Shown: piece by piece, positions 34,373 through 46,139 of the stretch
How positions within the stretch are numbered: the first letter of the stretch is position 1
Layout: each line of letters starts with the position of its first letter
Source: Lentinula raphanica
Taxonomy: Eukaryota > Basidiomycota > Agaricomycetes > Agaricales > Omphalotaceae
Reading direction: 5' to 3'
Assembly (NCBI GenBank): GCA_027919835.1
Contig: JANVFP010000037.1
Location: 62,001-126,000, forward strand
DNA length: 64,000 bases
Notes under the pieces: model-generated
Database searches by the model: none
What the model was told of the DNA's origin: nothing
The model's input: the letters and a program-made list of their open reading frames with translations, nothing else
Translations under genes and position numbers: made by a program

Positions 34373-36335
34373 ACACCTATACACCTATGCTGCCGTCCTA
34401 TTGTGTTTGGTGGAACTCGTCTCAGCTTCGGCGCGTCTCGAGTTCATACGGTGGCGTTTTGACTCCAGCACCTCCAGCTCGGCCGTGATAGAAGAGATTC
34501 CTGCAGCTTTGACTATGGAGAGAAAGTGAGTCAATGTTTCTAGTAAGGGCAGATATTCTAACAATCATTCACAGCCCACTGGACCAATAGATTGCAACTT
34601 CCTGCGACTATGAGACCGTGGACAGTTTGACCCGCCAACTTCAAGACAGTCTTCGGCATCTACCTCAACTGCCGCTCTTCAAATATCTCCAAGTACGTCT
34701 TGTTGAACGTTCCTCGATGGGAGTTAAGTTTGTCGTCTCTAGATAGATCTCTATTGTGGTTGTCCGTTCTGGGAAGACGACGCAACTTGTACGGAATCAA
34801 CATGCTTAAATTTCAATGTCGATGATGTATGTTTTTAGATTGAAATCTGAGTATCGACTGTATTCGTTGACCGATTGTTCCAGAGTGGGACTCCTGAAGA
34901 ATGCAGAACGAAGTCTTTGAGTAAAGTCGATCCCGTCCATGGAACTGTGAGTCGCGCTTTTCGATTCAGCTGGAGATGTACAGAGCTTGATTTGATGTGG
35001 CCAGTACCATCAAGTTGATGGATGCTATTACCAAGACTCGGATTTTTGCTTCCTAGAAGACCCTCAATCTGAGTTCATTCGATCCTATTCTTCAGCAGTC
35101 GATTGGAATATTTTGGCAATAGGGAAATATCATGACTTGACGGCCATACCAGAACGCTAGACTGGTTACACTGGATCGAATCCTCATCAGATATGGAGGG
35201 CCATATACGAGGAAAACTGTTTCACTCTTTGAGGGCCGAATTCTACGTTGGAACAGGTAGAGAAATGGTTGGAAAAGAAGGTGTATATTGAAGTCATATC
35301 AGGTGCTTGGTATTATCCTCTGTTCGCGCGAATCACTGATTTCTGACTACTCGTTTGACAGGCCTCCACGGTCATCCCGCATTTCTTCCAACTGACGGAA
35401 CCCACAGGGTCCCGATCTCCAATGTTACATCGCCAGAGTAGCCTCACATCCCGAACGACTAGAATATATATCCTTCAACGCTGTCCTTCTCCGCGCTGTC
35501 TCTCGAATGACTCCTTACCTCATGCAGTACGACTATTTCCAGGGCGTCACCCAGGAAGAAATCGGTGGGCCAGACGGAACCTCGAGAAAGTGGTGGATAT
35601 AGCTTGGCAGGCTGTGAGATTTGACGAAAGTTGGATGTTTGACGGACTCGATGCCATTGTAAATGTTCCACGCTGCATGTGTTCAATTTCACAGCTGACT
35701 GACATTCGCTGATAGTCTCTTCGGGAAGATTCCAAGGCTTCCTTTCGGAATGTTTTTCGGATAATAGATTGTATCGAATGTGACCAGTTTCGACTCTGGG
35801 GCAAGGTACAGACGGCTGGTCTCGCGACGGCGATGAAGATTCTTTTTTAGCTTGATGATAATGTGTTCAAGTAAGTGTGTTTGATATCATCTTGAATCTA
35901 TCCTTCGTTGATGAACTATGGATTGAACCAGCTTTGCACTCAATCCTCTTCGGAAACTGTCATCCAAAGATCTGAACTCGCAGCGTTGTCCAACACACTG
36001 AACAGATTTAGTGAGAGTATACAAGCCACGACTCGGTTCATGTTAATGGCTTAACCTGCTGGTGTTGATTATGCGGAACGGATAGATATCAAAAACGTTC
36101 GTGGTGGTCTCGGTGCTGATTCTCTAGAAACGTGAGCATGCTCAATGCCAGTGTTACTGCCAAATTCTAATTTGCTTGTCGTTCTACAGACATACGAGAG
36201 CTCCGTATATTTGTATCGTAGAGGCCGAGCGTTTTAATGTGTAGACGGCGCTAATCTGAGATCACTCGAGAATGTGGTCGGAAAAGGCTTCAGAGTCAGA
36301 GATCCATACGACGAAGACGGAAATATGAGTCAAAG
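34373..36335 (+). pseudogene. ERO1 pseudogene copy 2 (multiple lesions)
   Basis: The full exon order of ERO1 is still visible. Lesions compared with copy 4: the start codon is GTG. A one-base insertion sits before CDYETVDS (GATTGCAACTTCC). The segment [15 protein letters not shown] continues into PER-stop (CGCTAG near 35157) and a second stop after ENCFTL. The redox motif reads CIECDQF, with the last Cys changed to Phe at 35788-35790. The shuttle-cysteine exon is intact ([17 protein letters not shown]). The C-terminal exon (from 36190) has stops. The same CGCTAG lesion occurs in copy 3, so the lesion predates the duplication that made the two arms. Confidence 0.85.
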
Positions 36336-36888
36336 TAGGATGTAGTGTTGTCAGTGCCAATCAGGATATTCTCGTCGTTTGGAGCTCTTGCTCGGTGGTG
36401 TACACGGACAATGTCATTCTTCTGTAGTTCTCCGGAGCCCCAACTCGTCCAGTACTAAACCTTGTATCATGACACAGTCAAGTTGCATATGGGTGTATTT
36501 GGTCTCCATTACTTGTGAAATCTCTGTAAGAGAAGCTGACGATGCAAACGTGCTTCCAAGTACAGTGCAAAGGGTTGAGGATGAGGAGATAGATCCGCTT
36601 GAGCTATACATATAGTGACTTTATAGAGGTTGATACGTTCAACGTTACATTCAACACCCGAGCAATTCGACACAAATAGTTGTCCTGAATTCATGGGACG
36701 CTCCGACGGTGGGCTCCGGGCGGGCTCGCGAGCCAAGACGTCTGAGGACGTCTGGAACAAGATATTTTGGGGTGGGTATAAAAGGGTATAAATATTGGCC
36801 ACAGCAATAGTACAGTACTGAGTCAAAAGCACGGACAGTGCTCTGTGTATGGCAAAGATAGATGTACGAAGAATAGTTTCAAGATCGC

Positions 36889-39800
36889 CTACTCAAACTC
36901 TGGGACATACGACTGGACTACGGTCTTCAAGAATCTGTGTGATTCAGGATCATGCGTTACAAGTTGTGCCCCCTCGAACTGATATATAATGAAAATTACT
37001 GCGTCATAAGAAACATGATCACCTAGAGTATCGTCATCGAATTCCTCCTTCGCCGGAAAAGTTCGATTTGCTTGATAAACTGTGCTGTTAAGCTGACCCT
37101 GCCGGAGTACCTTCTGCCAGGACTTCTGAATGAAACCCAGGAAGAAGGTGCGTTGAAGTGAGGACAACCACGCGCGGAAACCAGAGAAAAATTCGGTCAC
37201 TGGGGGTTGCCATTCATCCATACGCAGAAGTTCGAACTTTGCTTGGCGCAAAGCAGTATCATCCCGCTGATGCCATTTTTGGAACTGATGTTTCTGTTGA
37301 AAGGGTTCTGAAACTTTCTCGCTCGGACTAGAGTATAAGAAAGTGAACAATGTCATCACGTAGAAGACGGACTCCACGTCATGCCGATATAGAGGAGGGC
37401 CTGTCCAATCCGGGTCTTGTTGCTCGTGAGCCATATAAGGCTTGGTTCCTGTTCGGAATTGAGAGGTAGGACCTTGCGAAGGACTGTCCACCGATGATGC
37501 AAGATCCCAGTCATTGAGAACACCGTATTTTACACCGCCTTTCTCGCGCACCATAATGTTCCCCTGGCTGATATCACGATGAAGGATTTTGGGATATTTC
37601 CAGACCCAGTGGTGACCTATAAGGGTTGTGCCCAAGTTCAATATTGACTATCGCTCGAGCTTGACAGGAACTCACACTGAACAACGTCATAGAAGACCTG
37701 AGCACACTCTCTAGCAGTCTCGAGGCTTGAAAGAGGCTTCAACTCTTCCTGTATCATGCCCCGAACAACACGCCTCTGATATACATTCCCAAACTTCGCG
37801 CACATTCTTTCTTGCGGAGACTCGTCGTGGAACGGTATGTCGAATGAGCAGTAGATTTTGGGTAGATGATTGAGAACCCATGCGTGATCCCCTGTCGCAA
37901 GTTCCTTGCACTTTTCCATGAATACATGCTCGGAGACGCGACTTGTGCCTGGGTAACTGAGCTTCAAGACAAGTTTCTTCCCCTTCCAGTTGCATCCTTT
38001 GTCACAACAACGGTTAAGATCACACAAGCATTCCACCCGAATGACTGTCGTACCCCGCCCGAGGACGCCGTTGGAACGGAACAAGACACGCATGAGCTTC
38101 ACAGTACGCAGCTGGCCTGTGCCAAGAGAGTCGTCATCATAAGGAAAAGTGAAGGACGAGTCGTTGTCAAGTTCGAAAAGCCTGCTCGAAGGAATCTCTT
38201 CAGCCTCGATTTTCTTGTCCTTTGGAACTTGAAGAGTATTCGGGTTTTTCAAAAGCCCTGCGTGCATACCGCGAGTGAACCCGAGTTCCTCAGGTGACAT
38301 GGAGCGCAAACGTTTGACCATCTTCGCAAAGATCAGCTTGTCGGTTGGTTTAGTGAGGTCCAAGCACTATGTTGCGAAAATCAGTGCCAACGCTGGTATA
38401 AAAAACGGTACAATGACATACACTCGATTCAACGACAATCTGTAGTCGGTGTGTGTGAGTATATGTACGCGTATTCGGAAGAGCAAAGAATAATACTCAC
38501 CGAGCGGTCGTAGTAGATGAAGCGAGCAAGATGAGAATCAATAATAACTTCATAAACGTGGTCACGCGAAGTGCCCCAACAAATGAGGTCACGTGTATAT
38601 CCCATCAACTGTACTCTTGTCTGCCCCGGAGTCATCCGGTCTGCCTTGTTTCGCTCCATTTCTGCCAAAGCTTCGGACGTTTCCCGTAACGATAATGGTG
38701 AATCCCAGCTTTCAGTTTCGGCACTAGAGGGTTCGCTCTCATGACGAGGCGTCTTCGTAGGTGGTCCTTCTGGCACTGTGGCGTCTATGTTGTATCAATA
38801 TCAGGGCGTCAAGTTGAAGATGTCCGAATTGATGTACTGAACCTCATACCTTCTTCCCGAGTTCTCTTCTTCAACTGTCCGGTTTCAGGAGCCCTCCCGG
38901 AAGGTGCCCGAATCTCCTTTTGGTCCTCTTCAAACGCCTTGCCGACTTCGAGAAAAGATATCAATGACTTTGAACTCTATGACCTTGAATATCACTGTAC
39001 TCACACTCGGGTCTAATCATGTCGCCCTTCCTGAGCTTGCATTCAACAATTGTGGCTAGGTGACCCCATAAAACCACATTTTTGACATTTCCCTTTGTCT
39101 TCTTCTCCTCCTCAGTCTTCTTCTTGTGAATCTGACCGTCCTCACAGTTTTTAGCAAGCTCCTTAAAAATACCGCCAACATCCGGACTTTGCATTACAAG
39201 AGATCCGTGTACCCTTTTAGGGTCCTGGACATAAAACAAAATGCCGTCGTTCGGGGGACTTGGTACAGCATTGAGTAACTTGACGAGTGCAGGATATAAA
39301 GCTAGATCTCTCTCGTCCTTGGCCTTGTCTGCAACGTCTAGGTAATTCTTGAGCGCCGCCTCAACCGAGTCCGACATGGTCCAATCGTCGTTGTTGAGAT
39401 CCAAGTTCATAGCAATCTTTGCAAACTCTTCCACCGGAAGCATCTTGGTGAACTTCAAATCTATCTTGAGATACTTGTTCACATCGTCCACATTATATCT
39501 CTTGTCCGGAGGCAGAGCTGGAACAAAAGAGTTGCTGTGGTTGGAATTCGGAGTACTCTGGTAAACCTTGTTGGAACTTTCTTGACTTCCTGTTTCCGGT
39601 GTAGCCTCACGCTCTAGGCCCGTCTTCCGATTGTCGAGCTGACGCAGAAGCTCGTGTTCTTCGTCACGCCAAATGCCTAGCTCAGGTCCTCGAATGGAAG
39701 AGGATGGCCCCGATTGATAACTAGGACCAGCAAATGAGCTTCCACTTTTCCAACCCGGAACACTCCCCATCTGAGCTGGCTGGAAAGCCATATTGGCGGA

Positions 39801-40823
39801 AGACGAACCTGGAGGGAGATTGGGAGGTGCGCTCGAAGCGGTGATCGTGCCACTTCTTTGGCGATGAATCTCAGCTGGAGGAGACTGAAGCTCTATAGCA
39901 GGACCAAGTTGTCCAGGAACTTCTGGAGGAGTTGCCTTGGACCAAGTGTTCCCCGGCATCTGGCCGTGGTCCTGCCTCGCGCGCGACGCTTCTCCTTGAT
40001 CTGGACGATACATAGGAGATGCCTTGGCTGGGATATCCTCTGGACGATGACTGACTCTCTCCGTACCCCGGTAAGTCGAAGTCGAGGTTGAGTGGGGAGT
40101 AGTGGATGTTCCAGCGGCCAAACTACCACCCAAGCTCCTACTCGGAACATCCCTTATGGGAGCTTGCTGGAAAGATGATTCTGAGGGAAGAGCGGCACGT
40201 ATGCTCTGAGCCGCGGACGAAGACTGAGGACCCATAGTAGGATCAAATTGTCTGGGAGCCGTCGACTGCATCGCCGCAGAGCGAGGTTTTGCGAGGATAG
40301 GATTATGCAGGCTCGGGTGAGGTGCTCCTCCTCGGTCTGAACGATACGAGTAATGTGAGGCCTGGTTCGCAGCGCTCGCTCGCTCGGCACCCCGATAGGT
40401 AGCAGAAGATCCCAGATGAGAAGTAGGAGGAGCGATACCTCCCGGAGCACCTTGAAAAGTAACATTAGTGTAGAACGAACTTCGAAATGGATCAGGAGGC
40501 GCACTCGAAGGTGTAATAGTACCGGTTCGTGACATTCCACTCTGAGGAGGATTGTGAGTGAAAGTTGCAGGTGTGATAGTGTCGTTTCGACTGTGCTGAT
40601 GTTGAGCCGTAGTACGAGCTCGGGGGTCAGGCTCAAGCTGACTCGCAAGTTCTGACTGGGGCGCCGTAGAACGACTCGGGTCCGCGAGAAAGCTTGGGTT
40701 CGGCATCGAAAGAGATGCCTCTCCTCGATCTGAACGATGAGGAGACGCCTGGCTCGGCAATACCCTCGACGCGTCGTCAGGTTTGGCTTTACGCTCAGTG
40801 CGACGTCCTGGCGGTTTAGACAT
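36889..40823 (-). CDS. long FunK1-type fungal protein kinase with N-terminal disordered region
   Basis: This is the most complete family member, roughly 1,200 aa. Exon 1 (39005-40823) starts MSKPPGRRTERKAKPDDA. It encodes about 400 residues of Ser/Pro/Gly-rich disorder with repeated SDRGEAS- and TYRGTERVS-like words, then the FunK1 N-terminal helical region (LPVEEFAKIAMNLDLNNDDW, LVKLLNAVPSPPNDG, VVLWGHLATIVECKLRKG). Later exons give VQLMGYTRDLICWGTSRDHV and DSHLARFIYYDRS. Kinase parts follow: glycine loop SNGVLGRGTTVIRVE, lysine in KKLVLKLSYPGTSRVSEHVF, catalytic loop KILHRDISQGNIMVRE, DWDLASS, RTGTKPYMAHEQQ and YRHDLESVFYVMTL. The last exon ends at 36889. FunK1 kinases are abundant in mushroom-forming fungi; substrates are unknown. 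No lesion is seen. Confidence 0.82.
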
Positions 40824-42614
40824 GCTAGATAGAAGGGATTCAAGGAAATGTGAAGTGAGGAAAATCTCGAGACAACTTGATGCTTTAGTATGCTGAGCGT
40901 TTTCACAGGACCTTAATCGATAAGGCAAAGTCCATTGTTCTCAAAATGAGTCAGTGGTTGATAGCAATGATCGGACAATTGCGACTGAAGACGGCGCTCA
41001 ATTTGATTCTCCGCTACTTCATGAACTGGGTTTGGAAGATTGACATTTCAATGTTACTTTGACCCACAACACAACATCGATGCATGTACTTTGTTGTCTG
41101 TGCGCCGTTTTCGGAACTCAAGAACTTGGATCGCAGATCGATGTTGACTAGTACTCAAAGAGTACAATGGAGATTATCTGTGCAATGTATTTTGACACGA
41201 CCAAAACGCGTGTACTTTGTTTTTTCGTGGGCATTGTTTGATTCCAGAAACTTGTATGATAAGATTTGTGTCAACTGGGACCTACCGGGAGCACAGTGAG
41301 GATATTCCGTGAGGTAACAATTGCAGTTCCCGAGCTGTCAAATCCAACACGACATAAACTCGTGTGTCACAGTATCAGCGTGTATCTCGTTTCTTTTTGG
41401 GGCATATGAGGGCATATGTCATGATGATTACCATTGTGCATATGGACAAGTTATGAGTCTCAACAGCATCTGAGTCAGGAGCTCAACTGAGATCCCAGGC
41501 TAGCATAGCTCGGATATGTCGTACACGGGCTTTTCCTCGTTGTCGGAAAACTGTCGGAAAACGTTGGAAGTGGACAATGCTCTGTAGGTGTGCTATATCT
41601 GTCCAAAAGTTTTTCCGGTTGGAAAGTTCTATGTTCTCACCTAGTTTTTTGCTCTGCTCCTGAGTTGTTATCAGACATCATCAGACGCTCATGTGTCCAA
41701 GGGGTGCAGGGGGGCAGGAGGGAACAACATGTTTTGTCAACCAGTCCATGCCATCGCGGACATCAGAAACTAATCATAGTTCCGGTCACAGAACAAGACT
41801 CAGCGCTCGAGCAAGGGACAGCCTTGAGCTAGCAACGAGTTTTGAATTTTCTAGAAAGGAGAAATTCTTATCATCCTTTGTTCTCTTTCTCCTGTTAGTC
41901 CTAGTAAGGAAAGGCGAAGCAGAAATCTCAGTCACTAGATGATTCAATGATTCAGTGAGAGTTACAACTCCGCGTTTCTGACTGCAAAGGTGCATGTAGA
42001 GCAAATGAGCCCCCTTTCACGTATCATTGTGACCTCGAGTTTCGTGCTCGCTCGTCGTGTCCCAGCGTCGTTTGACCATCGGTGAAAAGGATGAAACAAC
42101 AATATGCCGTTTATAGAATTTAAGCGCTGGCACCATCTCACCAACTTCCAGGTCATCTCATTTACGTGATTTGCCCTCAGCAACTATCAGACCCAAATTT
42201 CAACAGGATCCTTCAAGAGTCGAGAACGTAGCATACTTAGCCGTCTTCAGACACTGTCAATTAACACTGCATACCTCATGTGGACAGCCTTGATTTCAAA
42301 CGCGGAAAAGGAATCAACGTTTCAGCATTCAAAAGCAAGTTACGTATGCAAATTCATCGAAATCATAACTGGACTATGGTACAACTTGAAAAATTTTAGC
42401 TGGATCTTGGTGACAGCTTGCGCGAGGGTGATACAAACGAAAGTAAGCTGATTATGTGAGTAGGATCATCCTGAAACAGTACAAGCAGGTGAGGTAACAT
42501 ACTAGAGCAAGACAAGCGGTATCATAGATGAGGGAGAATGGCATTGACATCTCTGAGGTCAGGCATACTCTACAGATTCCAAGAACAGGACAGTCAAAGT
42601 ATCATGTGAGAAAC
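40824..42614. other. intergenic, no supported gene
   Basis: About 1.8 kb upstream of the long FunK1 gene and downstream of the DUF6534 gene. Only short frames with poor composition occur. Nothing resembles a transposon end or RNA gene. Confidence 0.4.
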
Positions 42615-44869
42615 TCAGACAGCGTTGCAGTGGGCTTCACTGGGAAGAGTCGGAATATCAGCGGTTGATTCGAAGTCCTGCGAAAGAAATCGGTCAGTAT
42701 CCAGCTAAATGCTTGAGCAAGTACAATCCCTACAATTCGAGACAAGTTCCCAGTGGAGGCGGTACCGAGCTCATACTCCTCTTCATGCTTGGACGTAGGT
42801 GACTTGGAGTAGTCCTGTGCGCGACGCTCGTGTGTCGTGTCGATCTGGATGGATATATCACCGGGACGCTTCTAGAAATTCAATCAAGTCCTCATAAAAC
42901 ATAGAGGTTGACAAACAAACAATACCTTGGATGCAAACGAGATGAACGAGGACGGCTTGGTCAAGCTTTTGGTTTGAAATGAAAAGTTGCGGCTGGTGGT
43001 CTGGACATTTTCGCCTTCTCCCCGGATTTTCTTCCTTGCGTTCAGAGAGGCCAAGAGCGAATTCGTGTACACTAAAAACGCCATGAGTAACGAGCAGTAT
43101 GATACGGGTTATATAGCCGAACATACACCGGCCCATGCAAAAGAAGAACGATATGTAGATGAACGTGTTTGGAGCGGCCAGGATCTGTCAAAAACAGTTG
43201 TTGAGTGATGAAGAATGAAGAAGGTAGTTAAACCTACAGATATCAAGGATGCCACAGCGAACAAACTGCAAGAGAAGCATTCAGGGTACAGCAGTCGAGT
43301 CATAACAAACTTTCGAGAACCTCGTTAGAGCCCCGGTGTTGACGGCATAGATGGTCTGATAACGAGAGTCAACCACAGAAACAGCATCTTGTACAGATAA
43401 ACACTTACCAGCTTATTGAGCATTGTATCAGACCTGGATTTAGCTGTTAGTATCAATCAAAACCAGACAGTCATGAAAGGAACCGGGACCTCTCAAATCC
43501 GGTTTTGGATGATTGCAAAAGCCAGGTCAGGATAGCTGCGATGAGGACATCACCAGCGGCTGCAAACGCGTTGACAGTGACCGAGAGCCCCTACATGATG
43601 TGTTCAGTCAAACTTTGTGTTTGCCTTCGATCCGTTTTCTACAAACCTTGAGATCAGCCGCTAGCTCTACGAAGGTGCGCACTCGAACCAAGCTGTGGAT
43701 CAAATCAACTCTCCATCGCATAAGCATAGCGATGCCGTACTCACGCAATGATACCAAACGCTTTGAAAAGGACAGTGCCTTCAGCTATATAGCTAATAAC
43801 AAACGCAACGAATCAACACACCAACGACACAACCTGATATCAGTCGTGATCAGAGACGACGATCATTGGAATACTGTGATAGTGAACAGCGTACCAAATT
43901 CAGCAAGAACGAGAGCGGTCTAAATTAAGATTGAGCACACTGCGATCAAGCTCATCGAGCATATTCGAGCACGTACTACCAAACCAGTAATCCAAATGTT
44001 GTAGTTGCTGACTACAATAGAACGATCTTCGTAAGAGTGCGAGAAAGGTGTAGTCTCCGTAGTACATACGTCGCCATATCTTCCAGGTCAAGAAACTGAA
44101 CAGTGATCATGAGTAAAGAGCGTCCATGATAAGCGATAGGTAACACTAACCTCTGCACACAGAAAGCGGTAAAACCCTTTTGAGAAAAGTCGATCAGTGG
44201 TGTTCTATGTTGGATCTATGGCTGTAGCTCTCACATTGAAAAGAACCTCGGCCTACACACGAAGACGGTAAGCAAGCACAATAATATGTCATCACCATTG
44301 GCTCACAAGGAGACTCCTATGTATAAGTTTAGTGCCTTCAAGAATCATACTGGATAGCCGATTCAAGATTGTACATACCAGACTGCCAGACCAAGGACGG
44401 CAGGCTTTCCATAGTTGGAGATGAGGTAGTAATACACTGCACAGAGGTTCAGAAAGCCAGGTGCGATTCGATATCGAAATAAGCGTACTCGTGTGGGTGA
44501 TAAGAGCTTGGTGCACAAAGTCGAACAATACCACAAGACCAACCTGGTAGCAGATGATTGACACAGTAGAAATAGATCTATAAGATACGCCCAAGATATC
44601 AACGTACGAGGTAACGGAGAGGACGACTGTCCGATGAAGTAGTGAAATATATGTATGCCTGAAGAGAGGATACTATTATATCGAGTTCAGCACATATAAG
44701 ATTCAACAAGAGAGACGGTTGAATACAGACTTCCCAACAGGAGGCCGGCAACCGTCATGCCAATAAAAGCAGCACCCATTCTGAGGAAGAAGAACGATGA
44801 GCTCCAACAAAAGATGAGCATCGAAGAGGACCCGACATACGTCTGGTTAAGCGATTCGACGTCGGCCAT
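42615..44869 (-). CDS. DUF6534-type multi-TM membrane protein
   Basis: Basidiomycetes have large families of these seven-TM proteins of unknown role. The start at 44869 gives MADVESLNQT. A short intron follows, then MGAAFIGMTVAGLLLGSLYS, the family's first helix. Next come VVLFDFVHQALITH and YYYLISNYGKPAVLGLAVW, AEVLFNGFTAFCVQRFL and WKIWR, then LVLAEFGTLFTITVFQ. After AAAGDVLIAAILTWLLQSSK come TGFERSDTMLNKLTIYAVN and a last helix leading to SLLASLNARKKIRGEGE, the typical DUF6534 ending. A polar tail (KRPGDISIQIDTTHERR, HEEEYELGTASTGNLS) finishes at 42615. Around ten very short exons are joined by short introns, so individual edges are approximate. It appears intact and unrelated to the duplications around it. 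Confidence 0.75.
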
Positions 44870-46139
44870 TTTTGTGAGAGGGTAGAATTCGAACAAGTTG
44901 GGTTTTGGGTTGAAACAAAGAACGAAGAGTGATAACGAACGAGCGACACCTGCAGAGAGGCAGTCAGCTGGAATGCAAGGTGGTGCAGAAAAGAAAAAAT
45001 TCTTGCACTAGATGGCTTAAGTAGTCGCGAAGCAAGCAAAAGATCCAGGTACCCCAGCCATTTGGGGTCGCCATGCAGAGAAAGACAGAAGATTGCCGAG
45101 TTGGATCGAATGAATTGGGAGACTCGGACAAGAGCTAACATCGAAGTTGCAGGCACTCTTCCGTCTTGACGGGTTCTTTGTAACCGGTCCTATCCGTTTG
45201 TTGCCAGTATGTAGGAGTACAAAATATAAGAGCAATGCTCATTTTTTCTTCGTTGCGCGAAATGTTCTGCGTCCCCTTCTGAATGAGCCCAATGACAGAG
45301 AGAAAAGGCTGGATATGATCTTTAAGTTTCTCGTCAATTGTAGGCGTCTGTTTGTACCTGTCATCCGAAATCGTCCTCTTGCTTCTTGGATTCACGATTG
45401 GTTCTAGAAAGGTCGAAAAAGAAGGCTCACAGTACCATAGAGTACCATTCTTCAGTATTCGTCAGTTACTATGTAAAACCTTGAATTTGGTGGAAATTCC
45501 CACTCACCTTCGGAGGCGATGGTCTGCTATTTCCTGTACATTGTACATGTACGGTATCGTATGTTCAATACTTCGGACGCACGCGTTTAAGTATGTTTTC
45601 GGGTGAGGTTTCTGCGGGAAGAGCCAGAGTTGAGCTCGATATAGAACACTCCACTGCCAGATCAGGTCGTCGGATATTACAGTACCTGCTGCAGTGCTGC
45701 CTCGTGCGTCGATTTGATCACTTGGACCGCGTCCACTGTTCGACTGGAAAAAATGCCGTCCAAACTCCTTTTTTGAGGGAACGTATTTCGCATGAATGTA
45801 AGCTATGAAAAAGGCTTAGTACGGGCGGAAGTCTCCTTACTGCACGCGGATAGCAAGTACATACGTGCGTATCAACTGGCAAGCGCCGTGAAGCAAAAAG
45901 AAAAAAAACTTTACCTTTCCATCGAGGAAGAGGAAATGAATCGCTGGAAGCTGGGCAGCTGTATGTTGTACATACTATGATAATCCAGGGTCGTTTGCGG
46001 GTGACTGCTTCCGAAAAATGCGGCTCTAAGTATGGCGTGTATCGTCTGGCTAATCTCACCATTGTTGTGCGATATTACATTGACAGAAATCACAGGAATA
46101 AAAAGGAATGAAAGTGCAGCGAGAAACTACCGCTGCGGT
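44870..46139. other. intergenic, no supported gene
   Basis: Upstream of the DUF6534 gene and downstream of the DENND6-like gene, both on the minus strand. Short frames on both strands have no recognisable content. Part is expected to be the DUF6534 promoter and 5' UTR. Confidence 0.4.

Larger units (their letters stand above)
33370..38545. repeat. left arm of large inverted duplication
   Basis: Reading inward this arm holds truncated FunK1 F (minus), ERO1 copy 2 (plus) and the kinase part of the long FunK1 gene (minus). The right arm (about 48640-53560) holds the same three elements in mirror order and orientation. Homology on the left ends near 38545, within the exon encoding DSHLARFIYYDRS, and on the right near 48640. 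Confidence 0.75.
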
